Assembly (NCBI RefSeq): GCF_001274945.1
Contig: NZ_LILB01000005.1
Span: 1,033,683 to 1,097,682, forward strand
From: Viridibacillus arvi
GTDB taxonomy: Bacteria; Bacillota; Bacilli; Bacillales_A; Planococcaceae
DNA length: 64,000 bases
Reading direction: 5' to 3'
This document shows positions 25,897-33,999 of this stretch, one piece after another (the stretch's first letter is position 1; each line of letters starts with the position of its first letter). Made by a program: the position numbers and the translations under genes. Below the pieces are notes generated by a model that was given only the letters and a program-made list of their open reading frames with translations, searched no databases and was not told the DNA's origin.

Positions 25897-26412
25897 ATGA
25901 AATACGGTATCGTTGCATTTCCATCTAAGAAACTACAAGATTTTGCGAATTCATATAGAAAAAGATATGACACGCATTTCTCTAAAATCACACCTCATAT
26001 TACTTTAAAAAGTGTTTTTGAAGTAGATGATTCAAAAGTGAACGAAGTTACTAGTATGCTCCAAGAAATTAGTAAACAATTTAAACCGCTTTCAATTCAC
26101 GTATCAAAAGTCAGTTCATTTGCGCCAGTGAACAACGCTATCTATCTTAAAGTGGAACCAACAGAACAACTTCAAAAATTATATGATGCATTGCATGCTA
26201 AATCATTCGGACTAGAACCAGAATATAAATTTGTGCCGCATATTACTATTGCACAAGATATGTCCTCAGGTGAACATGATGATATTTATGGTCAGCTACG
26301 CATGACTGATGTTCATTCCGAAGAAGTTATTGATCGTATTCATTTACTTTATCAATTAGAAGACGGTTCTTGGACGGTTTACGAAACTTTCAGACTGTCT
26401 GGAGCTGAGTAA
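25897..26412 (+). CDS. yjcG: 2'-5' RNA ligase-family protein (YjcG)
   Basis: A 171-residue 2H phosphoesterase. The two H-x-T motifs that define the fold are PHITLKS (about residues 35-41) and PHITIAQD (about 109-116). This superfamily includes RNA ligase/cyclic phosphodiesterase activities; the bacterial YjcG substrate is unknown. ATG follows AGGAGG by nine bases. It is second in the yjcH-G-F group, separated from yjcF by three bases. Confidence 0.88.
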   Translation: MKYGIVAFPSKKLQDFANSYRKRYDTHFSKITPHITLKSVFEVDDSKVNEVTSMLQEISKQFKPLSIHVSKVSSFAPVNNAIYLKVEPTEQLQKLYDALHAKSFGLEPEYKFVPHITIAQDMSSGEHDDIYGQLRMTDVHSEEVIDRIHLLYQLEDGSWTVYETFRLSGAE

Positions 26413-26415
26413 TTT

Positions 26416-26844
26416 TTGGTTTTTGCTAAAATAGTTGAGACAGAGAAAGAGTTACGAGACGCTTTCTTTGTTCGGGAGGAAGTCTTCGTTAAAGAGCAGG
26501 GTGTTCCTCTGCCTTTAGAAAAAGATGAATACGACAAAGACGCAACACATTTCGTAGCATACAATGGCGAAGAACCGATTGCAGCAGGCAGAGTCCGTAT
26601 AGTCGACGGTAATATCGCTAAAGTAGACCGTGTTTGTGTATTACCAGATTTTCGAAGAAAACAAATCGGTGTTTTAATGATGGCACATTTAGAAAAATAC
26701 GCTAAAGGTCATCAATTAGCAAAAGTGAAGTTAAATGCTCAAACACACGCTATTCCTTTCTACGAAAAACAAAATTATATAATTACATCACCTGAATTTT
26801 TGGATTCTGGCATTCCATATCGCGCAATGGAAAAGGAATTCTAA
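26416..26844 (+). CDS. yjcF: GNAT acetyltransferase (YjcF type)
   Basis: A 142-residue GNAT protein of the YjcF/ElaA-like group. Features are ELRDAFFVREEVFVKEQGVP, AAGRVRI, KVDRVCVLPDFRRKQIG (acetyl-CoA loop, about residues 71-87) and LNAQTHAIPFYEKQNY. The TTG start at 26416 is three bases after yjcG's stop, with GGAG about eleven bases upstream; translation is probably coupled to yjcG. No ATG or GTG lies in a better position. Substrate unknown. Confidence 0.85.
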   Translation: MVFAKIVETEKELRDAFFVREEVFVKEQGVPLPLEKDEYDKDATHFVAYNGEEPIAAGRVRIVDGNIAKVDRVCVLPDFRRKQIGVLMMAHLEKYAKGHQLAKVKLNAQTHAIPFYEKQNYIITSPEFLDSGIPYRAMEKEF

Positions 26845-26850
26845 TAATAA

Positions 26851-26892
26851 GTTGCTAAAACGCTGAATAATCAACGTTTTAGTAGCTTTTTT
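26851..26892 (+). terminator. Terminator of yjcH-yjcG-yjcF
   Basis: GCTAAAACG pairs with CGTTTTAGTAGC (with a small bulge), followed by a run of T's, seven bases after the yjcF stop codon. Confidence 0.8.
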
Positions 26893-26990
26893 ATTTGCTG
26901 TTTGGTACTTGAATCTCTTTTTTATTGTTTTTTTCGACTTTCTAGTTGTAAATATTATAATCAATCATCTAACTTCCTAAGTTCTATAAC

Positions 26991-27045
26991 AAAAAGAGCC
27001 AACCACAGTTGATTGTAAACTCAACCATGGATTGGCTCCTTTTTA
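26991..27045 (-). terminator. Terminator of the 27073-27387 gene
   Basis: AAAAAGAGCCAA pairs with TTGGCTCCTTTTT across a second imperfect stem; the A-run gives U's on the minus strand, 28 bp beyond the gene's stop. Confidence 0.75.
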
Positions 27046-27072
27046 TTATTCGAAGTACCGTATAATAATCGT

Positions 27073-27387
27073 CTATAGTATTTTTTTAACATATTTACTA
27101 TAATATTTACCTCTATCAGTAACTTTTAGATCAAATTTTGGTAACTCTGCTGGGTTAGGATGGATGAATTGTTGATGGACTTGAAGGGAGTTCCCACGAT
27201 TTTTGTTTTTTTCCTTGTTCAATTGCATTTCAGTAAGTTCAGCACGCATATCAAGCACTCGTTCAAAATGAGATTGCTTTTTTACCTTTGCAATTGTATG
27301 AACGTGAGCATAATTAAATGCTTTCGTGTTCATACGTTCTGCATATTGCGTTGCTTGTAACGGCTGAACTGGTAGAATGTAGCCCAT
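27073..27387 (-). CDS. Conserved-looking small protein of unknown function
   Basis: A 104-residue basic, soluble protein. ATG at 27385-27387 follows AGGAGGGG; a GTG one codon earlier is also possible. The N-terminus MGYILPVQPLQATQYAERM has a proline- and glutamine-rich look. The middle carries charged helices (VHTIAKVKKQSHFERVLDMRAELTEMQL), and the C-terminus is rich in Tyr and Lys (RGKYYSKYVKK). I do not recognise a domain. It sits at the edge of the sporulation block (next to spoVIF and yjcZ) and has its own terminator, so a spore role is possible but unproven. Confidence 0.6.
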   Translation of the reverse strand: MGYILPVQPLQATQYAERMNTKAFNYAHVHTIAKVKKQSHFERVLDMRAELTEMQLNKEKNKNRGNSLQVHQQFIHPNPAELPKFDLKVTDRGKYYSKYVKKIL

Positions 27388-27472
27388 CACAATCCCCTCC
27401 TATACTATAACTTTTCCTGCAAAGACATATTTTCGATTAAAGTTAGTATATTACTGAGAATATTATTTTATG

Positions 27473-27718
27473 CTATAACATTTTTTGAATTTTATTCAAA
27501 TCTAAAGAATTACCATCTTTTAAGATAGATGCGACGATTTTTTCTTCTAGCTCTTTTGTTACTGGTTTATTTGCTAGTTGAGATACTTTACGAATAATTT
27601 TTCGAATTTGGGTTTCGTCTTGAAAATCTGCATATTGAATAGCATTTGCTAATGCAAGTACATCTTCCATTGGTACACCCGTTTTTCCTTCAATTTTTCG
27701 AAAGAATGAGCTTTGCAT
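27473..27718 (-). CDS. spoVIF: Stage VI sporulation protein F
   Basis: An 81-residue protein matching SpoVIF (YjcC) of B. subtilis, which is needed for coat assembly late in sporulation. Visible family parts are FFRKIEGKTGVPMEDVLALANAIQ, DETQIRKIIRKVSQLAN and the terminal LDLNKIQKML. AGGGGGAACTT lies upstream of ATG. In B. subtilis it neighbours yjcZ and the coat cluster as it does here. Confidence 0.88.
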   Translation of the reverse strand: MQSSFFRKIEGKTGVPMEDVLALANAIQYADFQDETQIRKIIRKVSQLANKPVTKELEEKIVASILKDGNSLDLNKIQKML

Positions 27719-27746
27719 TTAAGTTCCCCCTTTTTAACCGATAAAA

Positions 27747-27902
27747 CTAGATAAAGCTTGCGCCAACAATAATCAACAAGATGAATAGAACAACGATTAA
27801 GATGAACGTTGAACCATTGCCGCTATGGCCGCCATAGTAGCATTCGTTTCCGCCGCCGTAGCCACCGCCGTAGCCGTAACCATAACCTGAGAATCCAGAC
27901 AT
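27747..27902 (-). CDS. yjcZ: YjcZ-family sporulation protein (51 residues)
   Basis: A small gene encoding 51 residues: a Gly/Tyr-rich head (SGYGYGYGGGYGGG), then a hydrophobic tail (TFILIVVLFILLIIVGASFI). This is the layout of YjcZ/YhfT-type small spore proteins. ATG at 27900-27902 follows GGAGGG by eight bases, and the stop is TAG at 27747-27749. It lies between spoVIF and spoVAE. Confidence 0.88.
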   Translation of the reverse strand: MSGFSGYGYGYGGGYGGGNECYYGGHSGNGSTFILIVVLFILLIIVGASFI

Positions 27903-27968
27903 AAGAAATCCCTCCTCTCTCTCACCGTATTGTATGCAACGGTTTACAGAAAGAAGAGGGCGTTTGAA

Positions 27969-28334
27969 CTAGTCGATATTTCCTTTTGACCGAAAAATTA
28001 AAGCTCCTATAAATCCAAATATGATGGCTGCACTAATACCCGAACTCGTCACTTCAAACATACCTGTTAAAACTCCTATCCAACCATGTTTTTCAGCTTC
28101 CGCTAAAGCACCATGTGTCAAAGAGTTACCGAAAGACGTAATAGGAATTGTTGCGCCTGCACCAGCAAAATCAATAAGCGGTTCATATAAACCAAAGCCA
28201 TCTAAAATTGCACCAGTGACAACTAAGATGGCTAATGTATGTGCAGGTGTTAATTTACCTACATCCATCAGCAGCTGACCAATTACACAAATCAATCCGC
28301 CAACAATAAATGCGATTATAAAAGAAGTAAACAT
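27969..28334 (-). CDS. spoVAE: Stage V sporulation protein AE (SpoVAEb type)
   Basis: A 121-residue membrane protein with four hydrophobic segments. It has the family motif [27 protein letters not shown] and [18 protein letters not shown]. SpoVAE belongs to the forespore membrane channel that imports dipicolinic acid and releases it at germination. It follows spoVAD by nine bases on the minus strand. Confidence 0.92.
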   Translation of the reverse strand: MFTSFIIAFIVGGLICVIGQLLMDVGKLTPAHTLAILVVTGAILDGFGLYEPLIDFAGAGATIPITSFGNSLTHGALAEAEKHGWIGVLTGMFEVTSSGISAAIIFGFIGALIFRSKGNID

Positions 28335-28343
28335 TTTATTCCC

Positions 28344-29348
28344 TCATTTCATCGTTACTTCGATTGCGTGTGCAACAGTTGGAATCGATTGATTTTGTTG
28401 CACAGATAACTGCGACAAGAGAGCTCCTGTTGCTACTAATAGCACTCGTTTCATCCGTCCGCTTTTTAGCTCTGCTAATATTTCGCTAAAAAAAACAGAT
28501 GCGGAGCAACCTGCTCCACTTGCACCAGCTAAAAACAATGGATCATCTCCGTAATATTCCGCACCGCCATCACGAATCGTTTCTAACTGTTTTGTCGTAA
28601 ATCCAGATTGTCTTAGCATTTCTTTTAAAATGGGCAAGCCAACTTTTCCTAAATCACCTGTCATAATAACATCGTAATCCTGAACTGTTTGTCCTCTACC
28701 CTTTAAATGTTGATTAATAGTTGAAAATGCTGCAGGTGCCATTGCTGCACCCATATGAAATGGGTCAGATTGTTGATAATCCGCAACTTTTCCAAAAGTA
28801 GCGGCCTCAATACAAGGTTCACCTTCTTGGTGCTTACCAATAAGTGCATAACCCGCAGCAGTTACTGTCCATTGTGCAGTTGCTGGTTTTTGTCCTCCAT
28901 AATCGACAGGATATCGGAATTGCCTTTCTATGGCGTTATGCTGACTCGCAGCACCTGCAATAGCATAATGGCTACCACCTAGCTCCGTTAATAAACTGGC
29001 GATGATGACGGCTGCTGTGGACGTAGCACACGCTGAGTACATACCGATAAAAGGACTTCCTATAGTACTAGCGGCAAAATTCGTCGGCGTCATTTGATTG
29101 ACTAAATCTCCTCCGATAAAGAAATCTACCGCATCCATTGTCAATTTCTTTTTTTGTAATGCAATTTGTGCGGCTTCTTCAATTAAATGTTGATGTCCCT
29201 GCTCGTTTGTTTTTTGATCTGCCCTTTCATCATCAAGCACTAAATCGAAGTTTTGCGCAAAAACACTTCTCTTTTCCAATGGACCAACTACTACCCCGGC
29301 TGCTAAAATGGACGGCTTAGAAGGAAAATAAATTACACCTTTATCCAT
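28344..29348 (-). CDS. spoVAD: Stage V sporulation protein AD
   Basis: A 334-residue protein with a thiolase-like fold that binds dipicolinic acid in the SpoVA complex. Family parts are PSILAAGVVVGPLEKR, DFFIGGDLVNQMTPTNF, GMYSACATSTAAVIIASLL and GAGCSASVFFSEIL. A GTG one codon upstream is also possible; ATG at 29346-29348 overlaps the spoVAC stop (TGATG). Membrane localisation is peripheral. Confidence 0.93.
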   Translation of the reverse strand: MDKGVIYFPSKPSILAAGVVVGPLEKRSVFAQNFDLVLDDERADQKTNEQGHQHLIEEAAQIALQKKKLTMDAVDFFIGGDLVNQMTPTNFAASTIGSPFIGMYSACATSTAAVIIASLLTELGGSHYAIAGAASQHNAIERQFRYPVDYGGQKPATAQWTVTAAGYALIGKHQEGEPCIEAATFGKVADYQQSDPFHMGAAMAPAAFSTINQHLKGRGQTVQDYDVIMTGDLGKVGLPILKEMLRQSGFTTKQLETIRDGGAEYYGDDPLFLAGASGAGCSASVFFSEILAELKSGRMKRVLLVATGALLSQLSVQQNQSIPTVAHAIEVTMK

Positions 29349-29803
29349 CACCAGTGAGTCACCCCAATCGTTACTAAAATTAATTTGACAAGTGCTACAA
29401 AAAAGGCTGAAACAACACCAAATAAAATAACAGATCCTGCTAGTTTAAAGATATTGCCACCCACCCCAAGTACTATACCTTCTGTCTTATGTTCAATAGC
29501 CGCTGAAATAACCGCATTCCCAAATCCAGTAACTGGTACGGCTGAACCAGCTCCTGCGAATTGCCCAAGCTTTTTATAAAGTCCAAATCCCGTTAGTAAT
29601 AAAGAAATGAAAATCATTGTTGCTACGGTTGGATTACCAGCTGTACGCTCTGTAAAATCAAAATTCATAATATAAAAAAATGAAATAGCTTGACCGACTG
29701 TACAAATAATGCCTCCAACTAAAAAAGCTTTTAATACATTTAATCCAATTGGCGTTTTAGGTGATAGTTTTGTTTGTAATTGCTCGTAATCTTTTTGGTT
29801 CAT
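29348..29803 (-). CDS. spoVAC: Stage V sporulation protein AC
   Basis: A 151-residue integral membrane protein with four or five hydrophobic segments. Family parts are VLKAFLVGGIICTVGQAI, LTGFGLYKKLGQFAGAGSAVPVTGFGNAVIS and EGIVLGVGGNIFKLAGSVI. It is thought to form the mechanosensitive dipicolinic acid channel. It overlaps its upstream (yhcN-like) and downstream (spoVAD) neighbours by one base each, so the group is translationally coupled. Confidence 0.92.
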   Translation of the reverse strand: MNQKDYEQLQTKLSPKTPIGLNVLKAFLVGGIICTVGQAISFFYIMNFDFTERTAGNPTVATMIFISLLLTGFGLYKKLGQFAGAGSAVPVTGFGNAVISAAIEHKTEGIVLGVGGNIFKLAGSVILFGVVSAFFVALVKLILVTIGVTHW

Positions 29804-30225
29804 TAGGTTTCTTCCTTTGCAAGATCTTGTAATTTCTTAATTTTCTTTTTTAACTCTTCTTCTGTTAATTCTTTTTTCATCAGTTTTTGAGCTTCCCAAG
29901 ATATTTTGAAGTCAGTACTTACGAGTACGTCTTTACCAGGGAATTCCTTTTCAAATTTCTTCTGTAGATTCTCTTCTATTTTGGTTCTCTTCAATTTTGA
30001 AAAAGGTTTTATCTGTACCCCCACTAATACAACATCATCCACAAAGACAGCAGTACCTTTTTTAATCGATTTTTCTTCTTTCAGAAGCTTTTCAATTGCC
30101 GATTGCGATCCGTTATCACCCGCTGCATGATAGGTAGCAAATTTTTCCTTCTGTTCCCCAGCGCAAGCGACTAATAACTGGATGCTACATGCTAAAATCA
30201 AAATCCTAAAAACGTTTCTCTTCAT
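29803..30225 (-). CDS. YhcN/YlaJ-family sporulation lipoprotein
   Basis: A 140-residue lipoprotein. The signal ends in the lipobox LVAC at about residue 20; mature residues have GTAVFVDDVVLVGVQIKPFSKLKRTKIEENLQKKF, a family pattern, followed by a Lys/Glu-rich helix. Start at 30225 after AAGGTG rather than the GTG three codons earlier. It leads the spoVAC-AD-AE group with overlapping stop and start codons. Similar lipoproteins occur in the spoVA2mob operon of heat-resistant spores; function not established. Confidence 0.82.
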   Translation of the reverse strand: MKRNVFRILILACSIQLLVACAGEQKEKFATYHAAGDNGSQSAIEKLLKEEKSIKKGTAVFVDDVVLVGVQIKPFSKLKRTKIEENLQKKFEKEFPGKDVLVSTDFKISWEAQKLMKKELTEEELKKKIKKLQDLAKEET

Positions 30226-30355
30226 ATACGTCACCTTTTTTTAAAAACAGTATGCGTTTCTTTTGAAAAATTATGCATAACTGAGGCAGTTGCCCTAGTT
30301 CATTTTCTAATATGACATATTGTATAAAGAGATTGAAAAGGAGGTGAAATTAAAT

Positions 30356-30871
30356 ATGGGATGCGGAAGAAATGATGATGCAGTAGGTCACAAAGTTTCA
30401 AAAGGATGTGTTTGCGACGTAGTTCGCGCTATTAAAGACATTCAAGACCAAAACGTTGATGAGGGTTGCGGCCCATGCCCAACTAACTGTTTCCTAGAAC
30501 CTCTTGGTGGATTAGTAAGCCCCGCACGTATGCAAGCCGACACACGTGTATTTATGCTATTAGACAAAGACGGCACTCCTTTCAAAGCGTTTTTCAGAAC
30601 TAGAGAATCAGGCGATCATCACTGCTACTCAGTCTTTTTCCGAGTAGAAGATATTTTCGATGGTTGCTGCGCTACATTACGTGTATTAATTCCATTAAAA
30701 CACGGTGATCATGTAGCCGATTTGTTAACAGAATGTGGTACTGATGTAGATTTATCAACTATCTGTAAAGTTGTAAACTGGGAAGCATCAACTAGCTGTA
30801 TTACTGTTGACTTGAATTGCTTCTGTGCAGTTCAATGTATAAAAGACGTCTTTTTAGGTGTTTGCGACTAA
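30356..30871 (+). CDS. cotZ: Spore coat protein of the CotY/CotZ (ExsY) family
   Basis: A 171-residue Cys-rich protein. The ATG at 30356 follows AAGGAGGTG; the in-frame ATG upstream has no site. Family motifs are GCVCDVVRAIKDIQDQNV and SGDHHCYSVFFRVEDIFDGCCATLRVL, then CKVVNWEASTSCITVDLNCFCAVQC. Such proteins cross-link via Cys into the outer coat, crust or exosporium basal layer. It is monocistronic and faces the spoVA group divergently, near cotO as in B. subtilis. I cannot separate CotZ from CotY or ExsY. Confidence 0.9.
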   Translation: MGCGRNDDAVGHKVSKGCVCDVVRAIKDIQDQNVDEGCGPCPTNCFLEPLGGLVSPARMQADTRVFMLLDKDGTPFKAFFRTRESGDHHCYSVFFRVEDIFDGCCATLRVLIPLKHGDHVADLLTECGTDVDLSTICKVVNWEASTSCITVDLNCFCAVQCIKDVFLGVCD

Positions 30872-30938
30872 TATCAAGTCAAAGGACTTTGCAGTAGTGT
30901 CTTTGTTTTAAAATGGATAATAGCAGTGTCAGGCAATG

Positions 30939-30971
30939 AGCTCCGAAGTTAGTTTTCTAACTTTTGGGGCT
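30939..30971 (+). terminator. Terminator of cotZ
   Basis: AGCTCCGAAGTTAG pairs with CTAACTTTTGGGGCT (with a GU pair), followed by a T-run. Confidence 0.8.
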
Positions 30972-31027
30972 TTTTGTGATATTGTATTTTTAGCTTATGC
31001 AGTTAATATTTATTTTTGCATAAAAAA

Positions 31028-31051
31028 AGCCATCCCTTTTAAGGGATAGCT
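31028..31051 (-). terminator. Terminator of cotO
   Basis: AGCCATCCC pairs with GGGATAGCT directly next to the cotO stop, with a long A-run at 31022-31028 giving a U-tract on the minus strand. Confidence 0.78.
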
Positions 31052-31052
31052 A

Positions 31053-31451
31053 TTAAAATACTTTTCCTCGCCATTTAATTTCCACGAGTTCATTAATTTT
31101 CGTTGGATATACAACACCTGTGTAACTTTTCAAAATCACTTCATCTTGCATTACGCGATCGACGATTCCTTCTATAATACGGCCATCCGATAAACTAAAT
31201 TGCAATGGTTGATAAGCTTTCTGTTGAAACGGTGCAGATAAGAATTTTAAACGCTCTTTTTTACGACGTACTTCAGCATCTTCTATAACTGGTTCTAAAG
31301 ATTCTACTGGTTCAATGGATTCTACTTGCTCAGTTTCCTCTTCTACAACTATCTCTTCAATAACATCCACCAAAACAGGAGTACTATCACTATTAATATC
31401 AATAAAAAAAGCCGGGGGAGCTTTGATAAAAAGGAGTGGGCGATTCCCCAA
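31053..31451 (-). CDS. cotO: CotO-like spore coat protein, start codon uncertain
   Basis: A 132-residue protein. The N-terminus has NRPLLFIKAPP, typical of CotO, which helps to build the outer coat. A central acidic stretch (EEIVVEEETEQVESIEPVESLEP) follows, and the C-terminal beta-rich domain ends VEIKWRGKVF. The chosen start is TTG (31449-31451) with AAGGA nine bases upstream. A better-looking ATG (31471-31473) with GGAGG ten bases upstream lies out of frame by one, because of a run of seven A's (31464-31470 on the complementary strand). With six A's that ATG would be in frame. It follows mgtE closely but is expected to have its own sporulation promoter. Confidence 0.75.
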   Translation of the reverse strand: MGNRPLLFIKAPPAFFIDINSDSTPVLVDVIEEIVVEEETEQVESIEPVESLEPVIEDAEVRRKKERLKFLSAPFQQKAYQPLQFSLSDGRIIEGIVDRVMQDEVILKSYTGVVYPTKINELVEIKWRGKVF

Positions 31452-31499
31452 GTTAACACATCCTTTTTTTCATATTGTATGCTCCTCCGGAAAATAAGT

Positions 31500-32876
31500 T
31501 CACATTAATTTACTAATGAACATCGTTGCAATCCCAAGATAAATTAAAATACTTGTTATATCATTTAATGTTGTAATAAACGGACCAGATGCTACCGCAG
31601 GGTCAATTTTCAATCGATGCATTAATAACGGTATAAAAGATCCTGCAATTGTTGCCACAATAATTGAACAACAAATAGCGGTTCCTACTAATAACCCTAA
31701 AAGCCACATGTGTTTCCAAAAGAACACAATACCAAACGCAATAACACCACAAACAACACCTGTAATTATGCCTGTAATTGCTTCTCGTATTAATAACTTC
31801 ATCTTACTTTCTTCTTCAACATCACCAGTTGCAATCCCTCGAACAGCAACGGCTAATGCTTGCGTTCCACTATTCCCAGAAGTACCACCTATTAAAGGAA
31901 TAAAAGCAGCAAGTATCGCCACTTTTTCTAATGTTCCAGTAAATAAGTCTACTAAATTAGCGGTTAACATGCCTAAAAACAATAATACAACAAGCCACGG
32001 CAAGCGTTTTTTCGCTGCAGCAAACGGGCTTTTGTCGAATGTTACCATGTCTGAAACCCCGGCTAATTTGGAGTAGTCATCTGACGCTTCTTCATCAATG
32101 ACATCAATAATATCATCGACTGTAATAATACCCAGCATTTCGTTTTTTGAATTAATAACAGGTACAGCTAAAAAGTTATAGTCCTTCATAATTTGAGCGA
32201 CTGCCTCTTGATCATCAGTTACATTAATACTTACCACACGATCATTCATTATTTGACGTATTAATGTGTCTTCTTCTGCAATGATTAAGTCACGTAAAGA
32301 AATAACACCCGTTAAATGATTTGTATCATCCACTACAAATATATAGTAAATCGTTTCTGCATCCGGCGCTGCGTTGCGTAAAATTGTCATCGCTGAACGT
32401 ACGGTTGAATTCTCAGGAATAGCGACATATTCTGTCGTCATTATAGAACCGGCTGTATACTCCGCATAGTACAGAAGCTCTTTAATATCTTGTGCTGAAT
32501 CTTTATCCATTATTTTAAGGAAATGAGTGATTTGATCTTTATCTAATTCATTTAAAACGTCAACCGCATCGTCTGTATACATAGCAGCTATCATTTGCGC
32601 TGCATATGTCGTATCCATTTCCTCTAAAATACCTTTATATTCATCATCATCGAGTTCAATAGCTTCAAAAATGTCAGCCATCTCTTTAGGGGAGAGATAC
32701 TGATAGATAATCTGTCGTATATCTGGCCCCACCTTCTCATAAAACTGTGCCTGATCATACGGATGAAGTGCTAGATACTCCTCGCGAAAATTATCTGTTT
32801 CTAGATTCTCCAGTAATTGACGTAGGTGTTGCTCATCGAATTGTACTTCATCTTTTTCCTTTGTTTCTTCTATCAT
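31500..32876 (-). CDS. mgtE: Magnesium transporter MgtE
   Basis: A 458-residue magnesium channel. The cytoplasmic N-domain (about 1-130, IFEAIELDDDEYKG), two CBS domains (about 135-255, SIMTTEYVAIP and VVSINVTDDQEAVAQIM) sense Mg2+. Five transmembrane segments fill the last 180 residues, with IGGTSGNSGTQALAVAVRG and the pore segment ASGPFITTLNDI containing the key Asp. ATG follows AGGAGGGG; eight upstream residues in frame contain that site and were dropped. Unlike B. subtilis mgtE, no M-box riboswitch is visible upstream; regulation may rest on the protein's own Mg sensing. Confidence 0.93.
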   Translation of the reverse strand: MIEETKEKDEVQFDEQHLRQLLENLETDNFREEYLALHPYDQAQFYEKVGPDIRQIIYQYLSPKEMADIFEAIELDDDEYKGILEEMDTTYAAQMIAAMYTDDAVDVLNELDKDQITHFLKIMDKDSAQDIKELLYYAEYTAGSIMTTEYVAIPENSTVRSAMTILRNAAPDAETIYYIFVVDDTNHLTGVISLRDLIIAEEDTLIRQIMNDRVVSINVTDDQEAVAQIMKDYNFLAVPVINSKNEMLGIITVDDIIDVIDEEASDDYSKLAGVSDMVTFDKSPFAAAKKRLPWLVVLLFLGMLTANLVDLFTGTLEKVAILAAFIPLIGGTSGNSGTQALAVAVRGIATGDVEEESKMKLLIREAITGIITGVVCGVIAFGIVFFWKHMWLLGLLVGTAICCSIIVATIAGSFIPLLMHRLKIDPAVASGPFITTLNDITSILIYLGIATMFISKLM

Positions 32877-32926
32877 GCATGTCCCCTCCTCTCGACTCAT
32901 TAAGTCAGTTAAAATAACACCTTACT

Positions 32927-32956
32927 ATAATAGTGTGTAGACCTTCAAAAGTGCAA
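32927..32956 (-). promoter_or_regulatory. SigmaA-type promoter of mgtE
   Basis: On the minus strand TTGCAC (32951-32956) and TATTAT (32927-32932) are 18 bp apart, about 50 bp upstream of the mgtE start. Confidence 0.6.
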
Positions 32957-33066
32957 TTATTTTTTTAAAACTTTTTAATTACAGCTCTTTGAACACCCCT
33001 AATACTAACATTCGTTAATGCACTTTTACAAATGGCATCTTTAAATTTCCCGGGAAATCAAAAATA

Positions 33067-33093
33067 AGGTGCTTTTTGTATAAAAGCACCTTA
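33067..33093 (-). terminator. Terminator of the yjbL-relQ-nadK-rluD operon
   Basis: AAGGTGCTTTT pairs with AAAAGCACCTT around a 5-nt loop, seven bases past the pseudouridine synthase stop codon on the minus strand. Confidence 0.85.
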
Positions 33094-33099
33094 CATTAA

Positions 33100-33999
33100 T
33101 TATTCTATTAGTAGTGATTGCATATCTTTTGGTAAATTTATTTGCCAGCTATAATATTGTTTCGTCACTGGATGGTGTAACTGTAGCTCTACACAATGTA
33201 AAGCTTGGCGATCTATTAAATTTCTACGCCCTCCATACAATGTATCTCCAATAAGTGGATGCCCAATAGATGCCATATGTACACGAATTTGATGCGTACG
33301 TCCTGTGTGCAGTTTTAAACGGATATGAGTAATTGCTTCTCCATCTAACATTGTTCGTTTTAATACGACAACATCGGTATGTGCAAACTGTCCATCACTT
33401 CGTACTTCACGTTCAATAATACTTCCATCTTTGCGCCCAATTGGAGCAATAATGTCTTGCTGGTCTTGCTCCATATGGCCATGTACGATTGCTTCATACG
33501 TTCGATGTATAGCATGTCTCTTTTGAGCTTCACTCATAAGATGATGAACGTGACGATGCTTTGCTATACACATAAGGCCTGAAGTATCCCGATCTAGACG
33601 TGTTACAATATGCACAGTTGAAGCTAATTCCTGCTGTTGTAAATGAGCAGCTACAAAATTAGCAACACTACCTCTAGGATGATCATGGGAAGGAATCGTA
33701 TTTTGATAAGGTTGTTTAGCAATAACTAGCAGTTCATGATCCTCGAAAATGACCTCGAGCTCCCCATCTTCAGGAACTAGTCCCTGACTAATTTCTTCCG
33801 GAGGAAAGATGATTGTGACTAAATCGTTCTTCTTTAGAATATGACGGACATTTTGCTCTATATTATTTACTAAAAGTTGTCCACCTTGAAATTTTATTGC
33901 AGTTAAAGCTCTCTTAGAAATTCCCCACATAGCAAGTGCATCTCTAAAAAGTTGGTCTTGCTCTACTTTAAACGTTAAGCGATATCGTAAATCTTTCAT
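33100..33999 (-). CDS. rluD: RluA/RluD-family 23S rRNA pseudouridine synthase (YjbO-like)
   Basis: A 299-residue pseudouridine synthase. An S4-like N-terminal part (MWGISKRALTAIKFQGGQLLVNN) binds RNA. The catalytic Asp lies in VTRLDRDTSGL (about residue 137). GRTHQIRVHMASIGHPLIGDTLYG is the family stretch after it. It modifies uridines in large-subunit rRNA. It shares one base with nadK, forming the end of the yjbL-relQ-nadK operon, as in B. subtilis yjbM-N-O. Confidence 0.92.
   Translation of the reverse strand: MKDLRYRLTFKVEQDQLFRDALAMWGISKRALTAIKFQGGQLLVNNIEQNVRHILKKNDLVTIIFPPEEISQGLVPEDGELEVIFEDHELLVIAKQPYQNTIPSHDHPRGSVANFVAAHLQQQELASTVHIVTRLDRDTSGLMCIAKHRHVHHLMSEAQKRHAIHRTYEAIVHGHMEQDQQDIIAPIGRKDGSIIEREVRSDGQFAHTDVVVLKRTMLDGEAITHIRLKLHTGRTHQIRVHMASIGHPLIGDTLYGGRRNLIDRQALHCVELQLHHPVTKQYYSWQINLPKDMQSLLIE

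Noticed and set aside
32877..33066. Magnesium M-box riboswitch upstream of mgtE
   Set aside because: The leader is short and shows none of the conserved M-box helices or sequence.
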